Assembly (NCBI RefSeq): GCF_003385235.1
Contig: NZ_PQIA01000106.1
Coordinates: forward strand, 1-33,622
Reading direction: 5' to 3'
Source of the DNA: Amycolatopsis circi
GTDB taxonomy: Bacteria; Actinomycetota; Actinomycetes; Mycobacteriales; Pseudonocardiaceae
DNA length: 33,622 nt
Shown in pieces: positions 1 to 8,697 of the stretch. The notes below the pieces were generated by a model, which had not been told where the DNA came from, did no database searches, and worked only from the letters and a program-made list of their open reading frames with translations. A program made the position numbers and the translations under genes. How positions within the stretch are numbered: position 1 is the stretch's first letter; the number at the start of each line of letters is the position of its first letter.

Positions 1-854
1 GGGTCGGCCGGGACAACCGTTCCCTGGCACTGCTGAAGGCGGCCGACACCGACGGCGGGCGGGCAGCGCTCCGGCACGAAGCGCGCGTCCTGGTGCGGCT
101 CAAGGAAGACCCGCGCCTGTCCGGGTGGAATGCCCTCGTACCGGCAGCGCTGTATTCCGGCGACTCCTGCGGCGCCGCGTTCAGCCTGCAGGACGTTCTC
201 CCCGGGCACGACGCTCGCGCCGTCCTCGCCGGCTCGCCCGCCCGTGCCGAGCGGTTCGCCGGTGCGGCGCTCGCGGTGCTCGTCGAACTCCACGACCGGA
301 CCGCGGAACTCGGCCGGGTGGACGAGCGGCTGCTGCGCCGGCACGTCGCGGACCCGGCCGGGCTGGTGCGCGCCGCGGTCCCCGCCCGGCTCCGGACGAC
401 GGTCGACCGGGTCGCCGCCGACTTGTCCGCCGGACTGCGGGACCGGCGTCTCCCGGCGGGCTGGGTCCACGGCGACTACAGCCCGGACAACATCCTCCTC
501 GGGCCCGGCGACCGGGTCAGCGGAATCGTCGACTGGGGGCAAGCGACCGGCCGCGGCCTGGTCGCGATCGACGTCGTGAGCCTCGCGCTGTCCACGGAGG
601 CGACGGCGACCGGGCGGGAACTCGGCACCGTGGTGGTCGACTGGCTCACGACCGGACCGCGGTCGGCGGCGGCGCTGCGCGACCGGAGCGTGCGCGGCGG
701 GGACGACGTACCGGTCCGCACGCTGGTGTTGCTCGGGTGGCTGCACCTGGTCGCGGCCAACCTCGCGAAGTCGGCGCGCTACGCCGCGAACCCGGTCTGG
801 TTGCGCCGCAACGTCATCAAGGTCCTTTCCGCGGTGAACGGGACGCCGCCGTGA
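1..854 (+). CDS. Phosphotransferase-like kinase (APH fold), 5' end outside window
   Basis: The reading frame is open from the first bases of the window (codons from position 3), so the true start lies upstream. The GTG at 93 is internal. The N-terminal residues show a kinase-like N lobe, with Lys in ALLKAAD followed by a helix containing RHEARVL. The C lobe has the catalytic HGDYSPDN loop (around 468-490) and the metal-binding VDWGQ motif. This is the aminoglycoside phosphotransferase/choline kinase fold, which transfers phosphate to small hydroxylated molecules. The stop overlaps the next start (GTGA, 851-854), so it is co-transcribed with a flippase and other glycan genes. A sugar or glycan-intermediate kinase is therefore more likely than drug resistance. 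The exact substrate cannot be read from the sequence. Confidence 0.85.
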   Translation, partial: VGRDNRSLALLKAADTDGGRAALRHEARVLVRLKEDPRLSGWNALVPAALYSGDSCGAAFSLQDVLPGHDARAVLAGSPARAERFAGAALAVLVELHDRTAELGRVDERLLRRHVADPAGLVRAAVPARLRTTVDRVAADLSAGLRDRRLPAGWVHGDYSPDNILLGPGDRVSGIVDWGQATGRGLVAIDVVSLALSTEATATGRELGTVVVDWLTTGPRSAAALRDRSVRGGDDVPVRTLVLLGWLHLVAANLAKSARYAANPVWLRRNVIKVLSAVNGTPP

Positions 855-2140
855 CGGCCGGAAGCGCCGCCGCCCGGCGGGCGCGGCGCAGTTCCGCGCA
901 GACGATGGTCCGCGACGGCGTCTCCCTGGTCGCCGGCGCGGTGCTGACCTCGGCCGTCGGAGTCGCCGCGTGGGTCGTCGCCGCTCGCCTGCTGCCGCAG
1001 GAACAAGTCGGCCACGCGTCCGCGTTCGTCTCCGGATTCCTGCTCGTGGCGGGACTCGGCGACCTCGGGCTGGGCGCGGCGCTGCTGCGGTGGGTTCCGC
1101 GGGCGGGCAGGCTGCGCACCGTGCTCATCGCCCGCTGCTACGCGCTGGTGCTCGCGGGTTCCCTCGCCGCGGCCTGCGTGGTGCTGCTGCTGCCGACCGG
1201 CGACGAGATCACCGAAAGCCTCCCCCGGCTGAGCACGGCCGCGTTCCTGTTCGCCGCGGTCGCCTGGGCGATGTTCCAGTTCCAGGACGCAGTGCTGGTC
1301 TCGGTGGGCCGCGCGCGCTGGATGCCGTACGAGAACGCGACCATCGGCGTCGCCCGGGTCGCCGTCCTTGCGCTGGCCGGACCCGCCCTCGGCGCGGCCG
1401 GCATCCTGCTGTCCTGGATCGCGCCCGCTCTGGCCGGGGTGGCGGTGGTCTCCGTGCTGGTGTACCGCGTGCTGACCCGCCAGCAACCGCCCGACAGCGC
1501 CGAGCCGGTCCTGCCCGACCGGCGGGAAGTGCTCAGGCTGCTCGTGCCGACCTACCCGGCGAAGGTCGCCGGCGGCCTGCTGACCGACCTCGTGCCGCTG
1601 CTGGTGATCGGACGGTTCGGGCCGGCGCCCGGCGCGGTGTTCTTTCTCGTGTGGATGGCCGGCAACACCGTCGACTACGCCGCGATCAGCTTCGCCCAGT
1701 CGGTGATCGTGCGGATCGCGCACGAACCCCACCGCACCCGCGAACTGTTCGCCCTCGGCAGCCGGCGGCTCGCCGCGGTGTTCGGTCCGGCCCTGCTGCT
1801 CGCCGTCGTGCTCGCGCATCCGCTCCTGTCGGTCTTCGGCCGCGATTACGCCGACCAAGGAGCCTGGCTGCTCCGCCTCGTCCTCCTCGGCTGCCTGCCG
1901 AGGCTGGTCGTCACGCTGGTCGTCGCCGCCGGCATCGCGCACGGACGGGGCCGGCTGGTGGCGCTGCTGGAAGGAAGCAGCGCGCTCGGCGTGCTGTCCG
2001 TGGTCGCGGTGGTACCGATGGAGCACCTCGCGCTGACCGGCTTGGGTTTCGTCGTAGTGCAATGTCTCGTGGCCGCCGCCGCGACAGTCGCGCTGCGGCG
2101 GTGGATCCGCCCAGCGAAGGCGAAAGGAAGGCCCGCATGA
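851..2140 (+). CDS. Oligosaccharide flippase-like membrane protein (Wzx/MATE-type)
   Basis: A 429-residue polytopic protein starting at GTG 851, which overlaps the upstream stop by four bases. After a short basic N-terminus there are about a dozen hydrophobic segments. They begin with GVSLVAGAVLTSAVGVAAWVV and the RLLPQEQVGHASAF loop typical of the polysaccharide transporter/MATE-like superfamily. Length and layout fit Wzx-type flippases, which move lipid-linked sugar units from the inner to the outer membrane leaflet. Its place among a kinase, glycosyltransferases and secreted glycan-modifying enzymes supports export of a lipid-linked glycan. The substrate is unknown. The stop overlaps the next gene's ATG (ATGA at 2137-2140). 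Confidence 0.85.
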   Translation: MTAGSAAARRARRSSAQTMVRDGVSLVAGAVLTSAVGVAAWVVAARLLPQEQVGHASAFVSGFLLVAGLGDLGLGAALLRWVPRAGRLRTVLIARCYALVLAGSLAAACVVLLLPTGDEITESLPRLSTAAFLFAAVAWAMFQFQDAVLVSVGRARWMPYENATIGVARVAVLALAGPALGAAGILLSWIAPALAGVAVVSVLVYRVLTRQQPPDSAEPVLPDRREVLRLLVPTYPAKVAGGLLTDLVPLLVIGRFGPAPGAVFFLVWMAGNTVDYAAISFAQSVIVRIAHEPHRTRELFALGSRRLAAVFGPALLLAVVLAHPLLSVFGRDYADQGAWLLRLVLLGCLPRLVVTLVVAAGIAHGRGRLVALLEGSSALGVLSVVAVVPMEHLALTGLGFVVVQCLVAAAATVALRRWIRPAKAKGRPA

Positions 2141-3030
2141 GAACCGTTCCCCGAGCGGTGCCGGTATTGCTGGCCGCCGCGCTGTCGGCCGCCGCGTGCG
2201 CGACCCCGCCGACCGCCGCCCCCGTATCGAGCAGTTCCTCGGCGCCCAGCGCTCCTTCGGCCGCCTCCGGCGCTCTGCCGCGTCCTGACCACGTCGTGGT
2301 GGTCGTGCTGGAGAACCACGGATCCGACCAGGTCACCGGAAACCCCGACGCCGGCTACCTGAACCAGCTCGCCGCGGCAGGCGCCCGGTTCACCCATGCC
2401 ACCGCCGTCACGCATCCCAGCCAGCCGAACTACCTCGCGCTGTTCTCCGGCGACGTCCAGGGAGTCGCCGACGATTCGTGCCCGCACACCTTCACCGCAC
2501 CGAATTTGGCCCGCGAACTCCTCGACGCCGGCGACAGCTTCGCCGCCTACGCCGAAGACCTCCCGGCTGCGGGCTACCCGGGCTGCCAGGCAGGCGACTA
2601 CGTGCGCTGGCACGCGCCGTGGACGGACTTCACCACGGTGCCGGGGGCGGCGAACCGGCCCTTCGCGGAGTTCGGCCCCGACTTCGCCGCACTGCCGACG
2701 ATCTCCTTCGTGATCCCGAACATGTGCCACAACATGCACAACTGCGGCACCGCAGTCGCCGACGAATGGCTGCGCGCGCACTTGTCCGGCTACGCCGCCT
2801 GGGCCACGACGCACAACAGCCTCCTCGTCGTCACCTTCGACGAAGCCGAAGACTCCTCCGCCGCCAACGAGATCCCGCTCAGCCTGACCGGGCCGATGGT
2901 CCGGCCCAGCAGCTACGCCGAGCCGGTCGACCACTACCGGCTCCTGCGCACCCTGGAAACCCTCTACGGCCTGCCCGCACTGGGCCACGCCGCCGACCGG
3001 AGCCCGATCAGCGATGTCTGGCAACACTGA
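2137..3030 (+). CDS. Secreted lipoprotein phosphoesterase (acid phosphatase/phospholipase C-like)
   Basis: A 297-residue protein. The N-terminus (MRTVPRAV, then a hydrophobic stretch) ends in LSAAAC with Cys21, an acceptable though not ideal lipobox. A Ser/Pro/Ala-rich linker (about 22-48) follows. The catalytic domain starts at PDHVVVVVLENHGSDQ and continues with THPSQPNYLALFSGD (about 92-106), VIPNMCHNMHNCG and TFDEAED. These are characteristic of the phosphoesterase family that includes AcpA-type acid phosphatases and phospholipases C, where Glu/Asn/Asp residues bind metal and a Ser/Thr near THPSQP is the candidate nucleophile. It probably acts outside the membrane on phosphate esters, perhaps polyprenyl- or glycan-linked phosphate in this cluster, which is inference. 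Its last 17 bases overlap the next gene. Confidence 0.85.
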   Translation: MRTVPRAVPVLLAAALSAAACATPPTAAPVSSSSSAPSAPSAASGALPRPDHVVVVVLENHGSDQVTGNPDAGYLNQLAAAGARFTHATAVTHPSQPNYLALFSGDVQGVADDSCPHTFTAPNLARELLDAGDSFAAYAEDLPAAGYPGCQAGDYVRWHAPWTDFTTVPGAANRPFAEFGPDFAALPTISFVIPNMCHNMHNCGTAVADEWLRAHLSGYAAWATTHNSLLVVTFDEAEDSSAANEIPLSLTGPMVRPSSYAEPVDHYRLLRTLETLYGLPALGHAADRSPISDVWQH

Positions 3031-3787
3031 ACCGGCGGCAAGCCTGCCCGAAGCCGGCGGCGCGGGCGCCGCGCTGCGCCGCACGATCCTCAACCTCGCC
3101 GGACCGGTCACCGGCCCGATCGGCTCGCTCACCAGCGTGCGCACGCGGGCGCCGGAGGTCGTGCTCACCTTCGACGACGGACCGGAGCCCGGCGGCACCG
3201 ACCGGGTGCTCGAGGCCCTCGCCGCGCACCAGGCCACCGCGACCTTCTTCATGCTGGCCGACCGAGCGCGCAGGAACCCCGCGCTGGCAAGGGAAGTGCT
3301 CGCCGCCGGCCACGAAATCGGCCTGCACGGAACGGACCACCGACGGCTGTCCAGGCTCCCGCCCGCGACCGTGCGGACGCAGCTGGCCGCCGGGACCGCG
3401 CGGCTGGAGGATCTGCTCGGAATCCCGATCCGCTGGTTCCGCCCGCCCTACGGCGCGCAAACCCCCGCGGTGTGGCGCGCGATCCGCCGCCAGGGCCTCA
3501 CCCCCGTGCTGTGGGGGCCGTGCGCCTGGGATTGGCTGGACCGGCCTGCCGAAGTGCTCGCCGCCCAAGCGGCACGCGGCCTCAACCGCGGTTCGGTTCT
3601 GCTCGCCCACGACGGCCACGCCGGCCCGGAGGACGGCGCGGACGACGGGCCGCGGCCGCGGTTCGACCGCGGCGACCTCGTTCGCGCCGTGCTCGCCGGG
3701 CTGGACGAACGCGGGCTGCGCGGCCGGTCGCTCTCGGGAGCGCTGGTCGTCGGCGCCCCGCGAACCACGCCGTGGTTCCTGCGGTGA
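3014..3787 (+). CDS. Polysaccharide deacetylase (NodB domain)
   Basis: A 257-residue protein with the NodB signature: TFDDGP (Asp54, Asp55), the metal-binding pair His105 and His109 in HGTDH, RPPYG (143-147), a WD motif (VLWGPCAWDW) and a C-terminal LLAHDGH. These residues form the usual Asp-His-His metal site and catalytic base of carbohydrate esterase family 4, which removes N- or O-acetyl groups from polysaccharides. No signal peptide is evident and only a short N-terminal extension precedes the domain, so it is either cytoplasmic or exported non-classically. The start overlaps the end of the phosphoesterase gene by 17 bases. The stop overlaps the next GTG (GTGA, 3784-3787). The role is probably deacetylation of the glycan made by this cluster. 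Confidence 0.88.
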   Translation: MSGNTEPAASLPEAGGAGAALRRTILNLAGPVTGPIGSLTSVRTRAPEVVLTFDDGPEPGGTDRVLEALAAHQATATFFMLADRARRNPALAREVLAAGHEIGLHGTDHRRLSRLPPATVRTQLAAGTARLEDLLGIPIRWFRPPYGAQTPAVWRAIRRQGLTPVLWGPCAWDWLDRPAEVLAAQAARGLNRGSVLLAHDGHAGPEDGADDGPRPRFDRGDLVRAVLAGLDERGLRGRSLSGALVVGAPRTTPWFLR

Positions 3788-5046
3788 ACCGGTTCCGGAC
3801 CGCCGTCGCCGCACTGCTGCTCAGCACGGCGCTGGCCGGGTGCGACCGCACCGCCGGCGCCGAACTCGAACCGGTGGTCGGCGTGACCCACACCCAAGAC
3901 AGCATCGACGACTACCCGCCCGAGCAGACGGCCGACGCCACCGCGGCGCTCGGGACCCGGCCGATGATCCAGAACCAATACCTGATGGGCTGGGGCGTGG
4001 GCAATCCGGAGCCGTCGCCAGGCGTGTACGACTGGTCGTCGCTCGACCAGCGGATGGCACTGATGAGCACGACGCACGGCGTGCCGGTGCTGACGCTGGC
4101 GGGCGCGCCGGACTGGATGAAGGGCGGCCGCGCCGGCACCACCGACTGGACCACACTGGACTCCGCACCGACCCGGGCGCACTACGGCGACTTCGCCGCA
4201 CTCGCGGCCGCCGCCGCCGCGAGATACCCGCAGGTGCGCGATTTCCAGGTCTGGAGCGAACTCAAAGGGCTCTACGCCGACGCCGCGAACCGATGGGACT
4301 ACGAGGACTACACCGACCTCTACAACGCCGTCTACGACGCGGTGAAGAAAGTCCGCCCGGACGCTCGCGTCGGCGGGCCGTACGTTGTTCTCGACACCTG
4401 GTCCGCGGCCGGCAGCCCCGCCCCGTCCGCGGTCTCGGGCCCCTGGGGAGTCGTCGACCAACGCGCGCTCGACGTGATCGACTACTGGAACGCGCACAAG
4501 CACGGCGCCGATTTCCTCGCGGTCGACGGATCCAGCGGAACCCGGGACGCCGGGCTGACCACCGACCCGTTCCGCGCCACCGAAATGTTCTCCACAGTCA
4601 CCAGCTGGCTTCGGACCCGCACCGGCCTCCCGGTCTGGTGGTCGGAGTTCTATCCGACGCAGCCCGCCGGCCCTCCGTGGCCCGCTGACAGCCCCCAGCT
4701 GGCCGCGCTCACTCTCGACGCGACGGCCCAGGCGTTGCGCGGCGGCGCTTCCCGCCTGCTGTTGTGGCAGCCGCAGGCGTCGGCCGACGTCCCCAGCGCG
4801 GCGCTGTGGACCGCGCCGACCGCCGATCGCAACGCGACCCTGCTGCCGCTCGCCGTGCCGTGGGAATGGCTCGCCGCCACTGTGGACACCGAGACCGCAA
4901 TCAGCTATTCGCCCTCCGGCGCGGTACTGGAGATCATCGGCAACCGCGAGGCGCTCGCAGTGAACCTCACCGCGAGCGACCAGACCCTGCCCGGGCAAAC
5001 AGCCGCGCTGCCGCCGTACGGAATTCGCGTCACCACCCGCCGTTGA
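3784..5046 (+). CDS. Lipoprotein glycoside hydrolase, clan GH-A (GH39-like)
   Basis: A 420-residue protein starting at GTG 3784. The N-terminus has a classic lipoprotein signal (LLLSTALAGC, Cys20). The mature part is a (beta/alpha)8-type hydrolase. It carries GVYDWSSLDQRM (typical of GH39/GH5-like enzymes), a candidate acid/base Glu159 in QVWSELKG and a candidate nucleophile Glu288 in VWWSEFYP. A small beta domain closes the C-terminus. It would be anchored to the outer face of the membrane. In a glycan export cluster this fits a trimming, editing or chain-length-control glycosidase. The exact linkage and family cannot be fixed without a profile search. It is the last gene before an AT-rich gap. 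Confidence 0.8.
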   Translation: MNRFRTAVAALLLSTALAGCDRTAGAELEPVVGVTHTQDSIDDYPPEQTADATAALGTRPMIQNQYLMGWGVGNPEPSPGVYDWSSLDQRMALMSTTHGVPVLTLAGAPDWMKGGRAGTTDWTTLDSAPTRAHYGDFAALAAAAAARYPQVRDFQVWSELKGLYADAANRWDYEDYTDLYNAVYDAVKKVRPDARVGGPYVVLDTWSAAGSPAPSAVSGPWGVVDQRALDVIDYWNAHKHGADFLAVDGSSGTRDAGLTTDPFRATEMFSTVTSWLRTRTGLPVWWSEFYPTQPAGPPWPADSPQLAALTLDATAQALRGGASRLLLWQPQASADVPSAALWTAPTADRNATLLPLAVPWEWLAATVDTETAISYSPSGAVLEIIGNREALAVNLTASDQTLPGQTAALPPYGIRVTTRR

Positions 5047-5429
5047 ACACATTCAAAGCGGGAAGATCAAATAACCTAATGGCGCGTACTGAGTAGCATT
5101 TTTGGCAACCGGACGGCAAACTAGCCGATTTTTCCAAACACTTTCTGCAGCTGGTCGCACACGATTTCAGACCGAACCCGCCGCTGCGGCGGCCGCAGTG
5201 TCCCAGTTGGACCGATTCGACCGTGCTTGCTTGGCCCACCAGTAAATGTTGCTCGTTGACGAGGTAGCGCACGCTCTCCAGAAAACAATCTTGCCGCGAA
5301 GTCCGACCCCCCTCTTTCACGTAACAGAAACCTTTCGGATTACGACAGGTAGACATCTAGTTGAATCCGGGTGACCGCCGGGAAAACCGCAAGGCCGGGC
5401 AGCGGCTCGCCGGGGAGAGGGAGCATCCG
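5047..5429. other. AT-rich intergenic region in the glycan cluster
   Basis: By rough hand count G+C is only about 43-65% per 60-base block, well below the neighbouring genes. T/A tracts occur near 5098-5102 and 5128-5134. No convincing gene lies on either strand and no clear terminator hairpin is visible. The stretch probably holds the promoter of the second half of the cluster. It is also a candidate binding region for an Lsr2-type nucleoid protein. Confidence 0.5.
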
Positions 5430-6206
5430 ATGGGACGAGGCGCGGACCCGAAGATCAGTATCGTCATTCCCGCGCGCAACGAAGCGCGCAACCTTGAAGT
5501 GATCCTTCCGGAACTGCCCGGCGCCGCCGAGATCGTTCTGGTCGACGGCCATTCGGTGGACGGCACCGTCGCGGTCGCGCGCCGCTTGCTCCCCTCTCTC
5601 GTCACAGTCATGCAGACCCGCACCGGAAAGGGAAACGCGCTCGCGTGCGGATTCGAGGCGGCCTCGGGCGACATCATCGTCATGTTCGACGCGGACGGCT
5701 CGGCCGATCCCGCCGAGATCCCCTCTTTCGTGGAGACGCTGACCCGCGGCGCCGACTTCGCCAAGGGCACCCGCTACCGCGATCCGGGCGGCAGCGACGA
5801 CATCACGATCCTGCGCCGTCTGGGCAACTCCGCCCTGAACCGGCTGGCCAATACCCTCTACGACACCGCGTTCAGCGATCTTTGCTACGGCTACAACGCA
5901 TTCTGGCGGGACATGGTCCCGCAACTGGGGCTGCCGGCCACGAACGCCCGGTCGGCGGGAAAGCTCTGGGGCGACGGATTCGAGATCGAAACCGTCCTCA
6001 GCTGCCGCGTCGTGGCGGCGGGCCTGAAGGTGGTCGAAGTCCCCAGCTTCGAGCGCCAGCGCATTTTCGGCGAGACGAACCTGCGCACCTTCTCCGACGG
6101 AGCGCGGGTCCTGCGCACGATCTTCGCGGAATACCGCCGCTGCCGTGCGCGCGGGAGACCGGAGCTGCCCGACCCCGGCGACCTCGCCGCGCAGGAGCTC
6201 GCCTGA
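5430..6206 (+). CDS. Glycosyltransferase family 2 (dolichol-phosphate-mannose-synthase-like)
   Basis: A 258-residue GT-A enzyme. ATG 5430 is preferred over an in-frame TTG at 5361 because a GGAGAGGGAG ribosome binding site ends seven bases before it and the family domain begins only ten residues later (KISIVIPARNEARN). The DxD-type nucleotide-sugar motif is DADGS (Asp87, Asp89). The C-terminal half includes LCYGYNAFWRDM and VVEVPSFERQRIFGETNL, as in polyprenyl-phosphate glycosyltransferases. It lacks the C-terminal membrane helices some relatives have. It probably transfers a sugar to a lipid carrier or nascent glycan at the inner membrane face. Its stop shares one base with the next ATG. Confidence 0.88.
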   Translation: MGRGADPKISIVIPARNEARNLEVILPELPGAAEIVLVDGHSVDGTVAVARRLLPSLVTVMQTRTGKGNALACGFEAASGDIIVMFDADGSADPAEIPSFVETLTRGADFAKGTRYRDPGGSDDITILRRLGNSALNRLANTLYDTAFSDLCYGYNAFWRDMVPQLGLPATNARSAGKLWGDGFEIETVLSCRVVAAGLKVVEVPSFERQRIFGETNLRTFSDGARVLRTIFAEYRRCRARGRPELPDPGDLAAQELA

Positions 6207-8341
6207 TGACCCGGTCCGAGCCGGCCGCCCGGACCGCCTCGGTGGTTGTCTGCGCTTACACGACCGCGCGGTGGCCCGCGCTGCGCGCCGCACTCGCTTC
6301 CGCGGCAACGCAAATTCCGGCCCCGCGGGAGCTGATCCTGGTCGTCGACCACAACGCGGAACTGGCCGCCCTCGCCCGCACCGGGCTGACCGGCGTCCGC
6401 ATCGTCGACAACGCGGGGCCGCGCGGCCTCTCGGGGGCCCGCAACACCGGCGTCACCGCCGCGGCCGGCGACATCATCGCTTTCCTCGACGACGACGCTG
6501 CGGCCGAACCGGGCTGGCTCGCCGGCCTGCTCGCGCCGTATGCCGACCCGGACGTGATCGCGGTCGGCGGCGCGGCGGATCCGGTCTGGCCCGCCGGGAG
6601 CGGCCGCCCCGGCTGGCTGCCCCCGGACCGGGTGCTCGACTGGGTGGTCGGGTGCACCTACCGCGGGCTGCCCGCCGAGCTCGCCGAGGTCCGGAACGTC
6701 ATGGGCTGCACCATGTCCTTCCGCCGGGGCGTGTTCGACACGATCGGCGGCTTCTCCGCCAGCGTCGGCAGGCTGGGCGCGCTTCCGCTGGGCTGCGAGG
6801 AAACCGAGCTGTGCATCCGGGCCCGGCAGCGCCTGCCTCGCGCGCGCATCCTGTTCGAGCCTCGCTCGGTCGTGCGGCACCAGGTCGGCCCCGAACGCAC
6901 GACCTGGTCGTACCTGGTCCGGCGCAGCTGGGCGGAAGGCCTGTCGAAAGCGGTCGTCAGCCGGATGGCCGGGGCCGGCGACGCCGTCTCGACCGAGCGC
7001 CGTTACGTGACGCGGGTGCTGCCGGCCTCCGTCGGCCGCGAGCTCGTCCGCGCCGCGCACGGCCGTCCGGCCGCGGCCGCGCAGGGAGTCGCCGCGATCA
7101 CCGCCGCCCTCCTCGCAGCGGGCGGCGGCTATCTGCGGGAGTGCGCCCGGCATCGGGAAAAGCCGGTCGACGCCGCGATCGCGGTCACCGAATTCGACAT
7201 CCGCCGGGGCCTGGCGCCGCTGCCGGTACCCGCGCACGCCGAGCCCGGGTACCGCGACGCGCTGGTGCTGGTGCGCGAGGGCCGCTGGACCCTGGACGTG
7301 ACCCGGCTCCCGGTCACCAAAGCCCGGCTGGCCCCCTCAGCGGTCCGCCCGGCCGAGCCGCCGGAGCGGCCCGCCGCGGACGGCTCCGCTCCGCCGGTCA
7401 GCGTCGTAGTGCCGACGGCCGACCGGACAGATCAGGTCCGGGACTGCGTGAAATCGTTGCTGGCCGCCGAATACCCGGATCTCGAGGTTGTCCTGGTGGA
7501 CAATCGGCCGGACTCCGCCGCGTCCGCCGGGCTGGCCGAACTGGCCGCCGCCCACGCGCGGGTCCGGTATGTCGCCGAGCCAGTGCCAGGGGTCAGCCGG
7601 GCTCGCAACACCGGTGCCGCGGCAGCGCGCGGGGAACTGATCGCCTTCGTCGACGACGACATCGAGGTCGACCGGTGGTGGGCCGCCAACCTGGCGGCGG
7701 AATTCGCCGACGCCCGCGTCGACTGCGCCACCAGCCTCGTCCTGCCGGCCTCTTTGGACACTCCGGCCCAGCGGAAATTCGAGGAGCTCAAGGGGTTCGG
7801 CCACGGCGCCCGCCGCGTGGTCTTCGGCCCGGCACACGCGGCCAAGGATCCGCACAGCTCCTTCGCGCCCGGAGAGTTCGGGCCCGGCGGATGCGCGATG
7901 TGGCGGCGCTCCGCGCTGGACCGGCTGTGCGGCTTCGACCCGCTGCTGGGTCCCGGCACCGCCACGCGCGCGGGCGAGGACCTCGAACTCTTCCTGCGGC
8001 TGGCGCGGTCCGGCGGCACCGTGGTGTACACGCCGCACGCCGTGGCCTGGCACGAACACGGCGCCGAATGGGCCGAGTTGCGCGACCGGCTGCACGCGTA
8101 CGGCGTCGGGTTGTCGGCGATGTTCGTCCGGCACCTCCTGCGCCGGCCCGCGGACGCGTGGCTGGTCGCCACCGCCATCGCGGCGCGGGCCGGCGGCGTG
8201 GTCGCGCCGCGCCGGGGCCGGCACCCGGAAGGCGGCCCGCGCGCCCGGCTGCTGCTCGCCCAGGCGACCGGCCTCTCGGCCGGACCGTTCGCGCTCGCGC
8301 GCAGCGCGTGGTCGGCGCGGACGCGAGAGAAGAACCGGTGA
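6206..8341 (+). CDS. Tandem double GT2 glycosyltransferase
   Basis: A 711-residue protein with two complete GT-A/GT2 modules. Module 1 (about 10-300) begins ASVVVCAYTT and has LDDD (94-97) and an EETEL catalytic-type motif. Module 2 (about 395-640) begins PPVSVVVPTADRTD, has VDDDI (about 481-485) and an AGEDLEL motif. Between them is a helical segment of roughly 90 residues. Each module keeps its metal/nucleotide-sugar Asp cluster, so both may be active and could add two successive sugars, as in chondroitin- or hyaluronan-type bifunctional polymerases. That comparison is to architecture only. No membrane segment is obvious. ATG 6206 overlaps the preceding TGA by one base, and the end overlaps the next GTG. 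Confidence 0.85.
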   Translation: MTRSEPAARTASVVVCAYTTARWPALRAALASAATQIPAPRELILVVDHNAELAALARTGLTGVRIVDNAGPRGLSGARNTGVTAAAGDIIAFLDDDAAAEPGWLAGLLAPYADPDVIAVGGAADPVWPAGSGRPGWLPPDRVLDWVVGCTYRGLPAELAEVRNVMGCTMSFRRGVFDTIGGFSASVGRLGALPLGCEETELCIRARQRLPRARILFEPRSVVRHQVGPERTTWSYLVRRSWAEGLSKAVVSRMAGAGDAVSTERRYVTRVLPASVGRELVRAAHGRPAAAAQGVAAITAALLAAGGGYLRECARHREKPVDAAIAVTEFDIRRGLAPLPVPAHAEPGYRDALVLVREGRWTLDVTRLPVTKARLAPSAVRPAEPPERPAADGSAPPVSVVVPTADRTDQVRDCVKSLLAAEYPDLEVVLVDNRPDSAASAGLAELAAAHARVRYVAEPVPGVSRARNTGAAAARGELIAFVDDDIEVDRWWAANLAAEFADARVDCATSLVLPASLDTPAQRKFEELKGFGHGARRVVFGPAHAAKDPHSSFAPGEFGPGGCAMWRRSALDRLCGFDPLLGPGTATRAGEDLELFLRLARSGGTVVYTPHAVAWHEHGAEWAELRDRLHAYGVGLSAMFVRHLLRRPADAWLVATAIAARAGGVVAPRRGRHPEGGPRARLLLAQATGLSAGPFALARSAWSARTREKNR

Positions 8342-8697
8342 CGCCGATGCGCCGCGACCGGCGAACCGTCCGCTGGCTCCTGGCGGCGCTCAGCGCCACC
8401 GTGCTGGTCCTGACCGCCTGGCAGCTCACCAGCGCCGCCCGGCTGTATCTGGACACCGCGTTCGTCCTTCTCGCCCCGGGCTGGGCGGCGGTCCCGCATC
8501 TGCGGCTGGCCACTCGCTCGATGGAGTGGCTCGTCGCGATCGCGGTGGGGCTGTCCGGGACGTTGCTGCTCGCCGAGCTCATGACAGCGCTGCATTGGTG
8601 GCATCCCTGGGAGGCGTTCATCGTGCTCGCCGGCGCCACCCTGTTCGAGCTGCTGCGGCAGCTGACCGCACCCCGGACAGCAGGGGCGGGCCCGTGA
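8338..8697 (+). CDS. Small polytopic membrane protein of unknown function
   Basis: A 119-residue protein starting at GTG 8338 (GTGA overlap with the double glycosyltransferase). An in-frame ATG at 8347 is an alternative. After a basic start (MRRDRRTVR) there are three or four hydrophobic segments: WLLAALSATVLVLTAW, YLDTAFVLLAPGWAAV, WLVAIAVGLSGTLLLAEL and AFIVLAGATLFELL. It resembles the short membrane subunits that sit beside GT-C or polymerase-like proteins in actinobacterial polysaccharide loci. I recognise no family. Its tight coupling to both neighbours suggests it is a partner of the large membrane protein downstream. Confidence 0.75.
   Translation: MTPMRRDRRTVRWLLAALSATVLVLTAWQLTSAARLYLDTAFVLLAPGWAAVPHLRLATRSMEWLVAIAVGLSGTLLLAELMTALHWWHPWEAFIVLAGATLFELLRQLTAPRTAGAGP

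Noticed and set aside
1..854. Aminoglycoside resistance gene
   Set aside because: Only the general phosphotransferase fold is visible, and the overlap with glycan genes indicates a metabolic kinase.
779..2062. Long minus-strand open frame of 427 codons inside the flippase gene
   Set aside because: It is low-complexity (Gln/Arg/Gly/His-rich) and mirrors the codon bias of the real gene on the other strand. The same holds for similar long antisense frames throughout the window.
5030..5356. Minus-strand 108-codon frame in the AT-rich gap
   Set aside because: Cys-rich but without family resemblance, start signal or codon bias; it depends on the low G+C of the gap.
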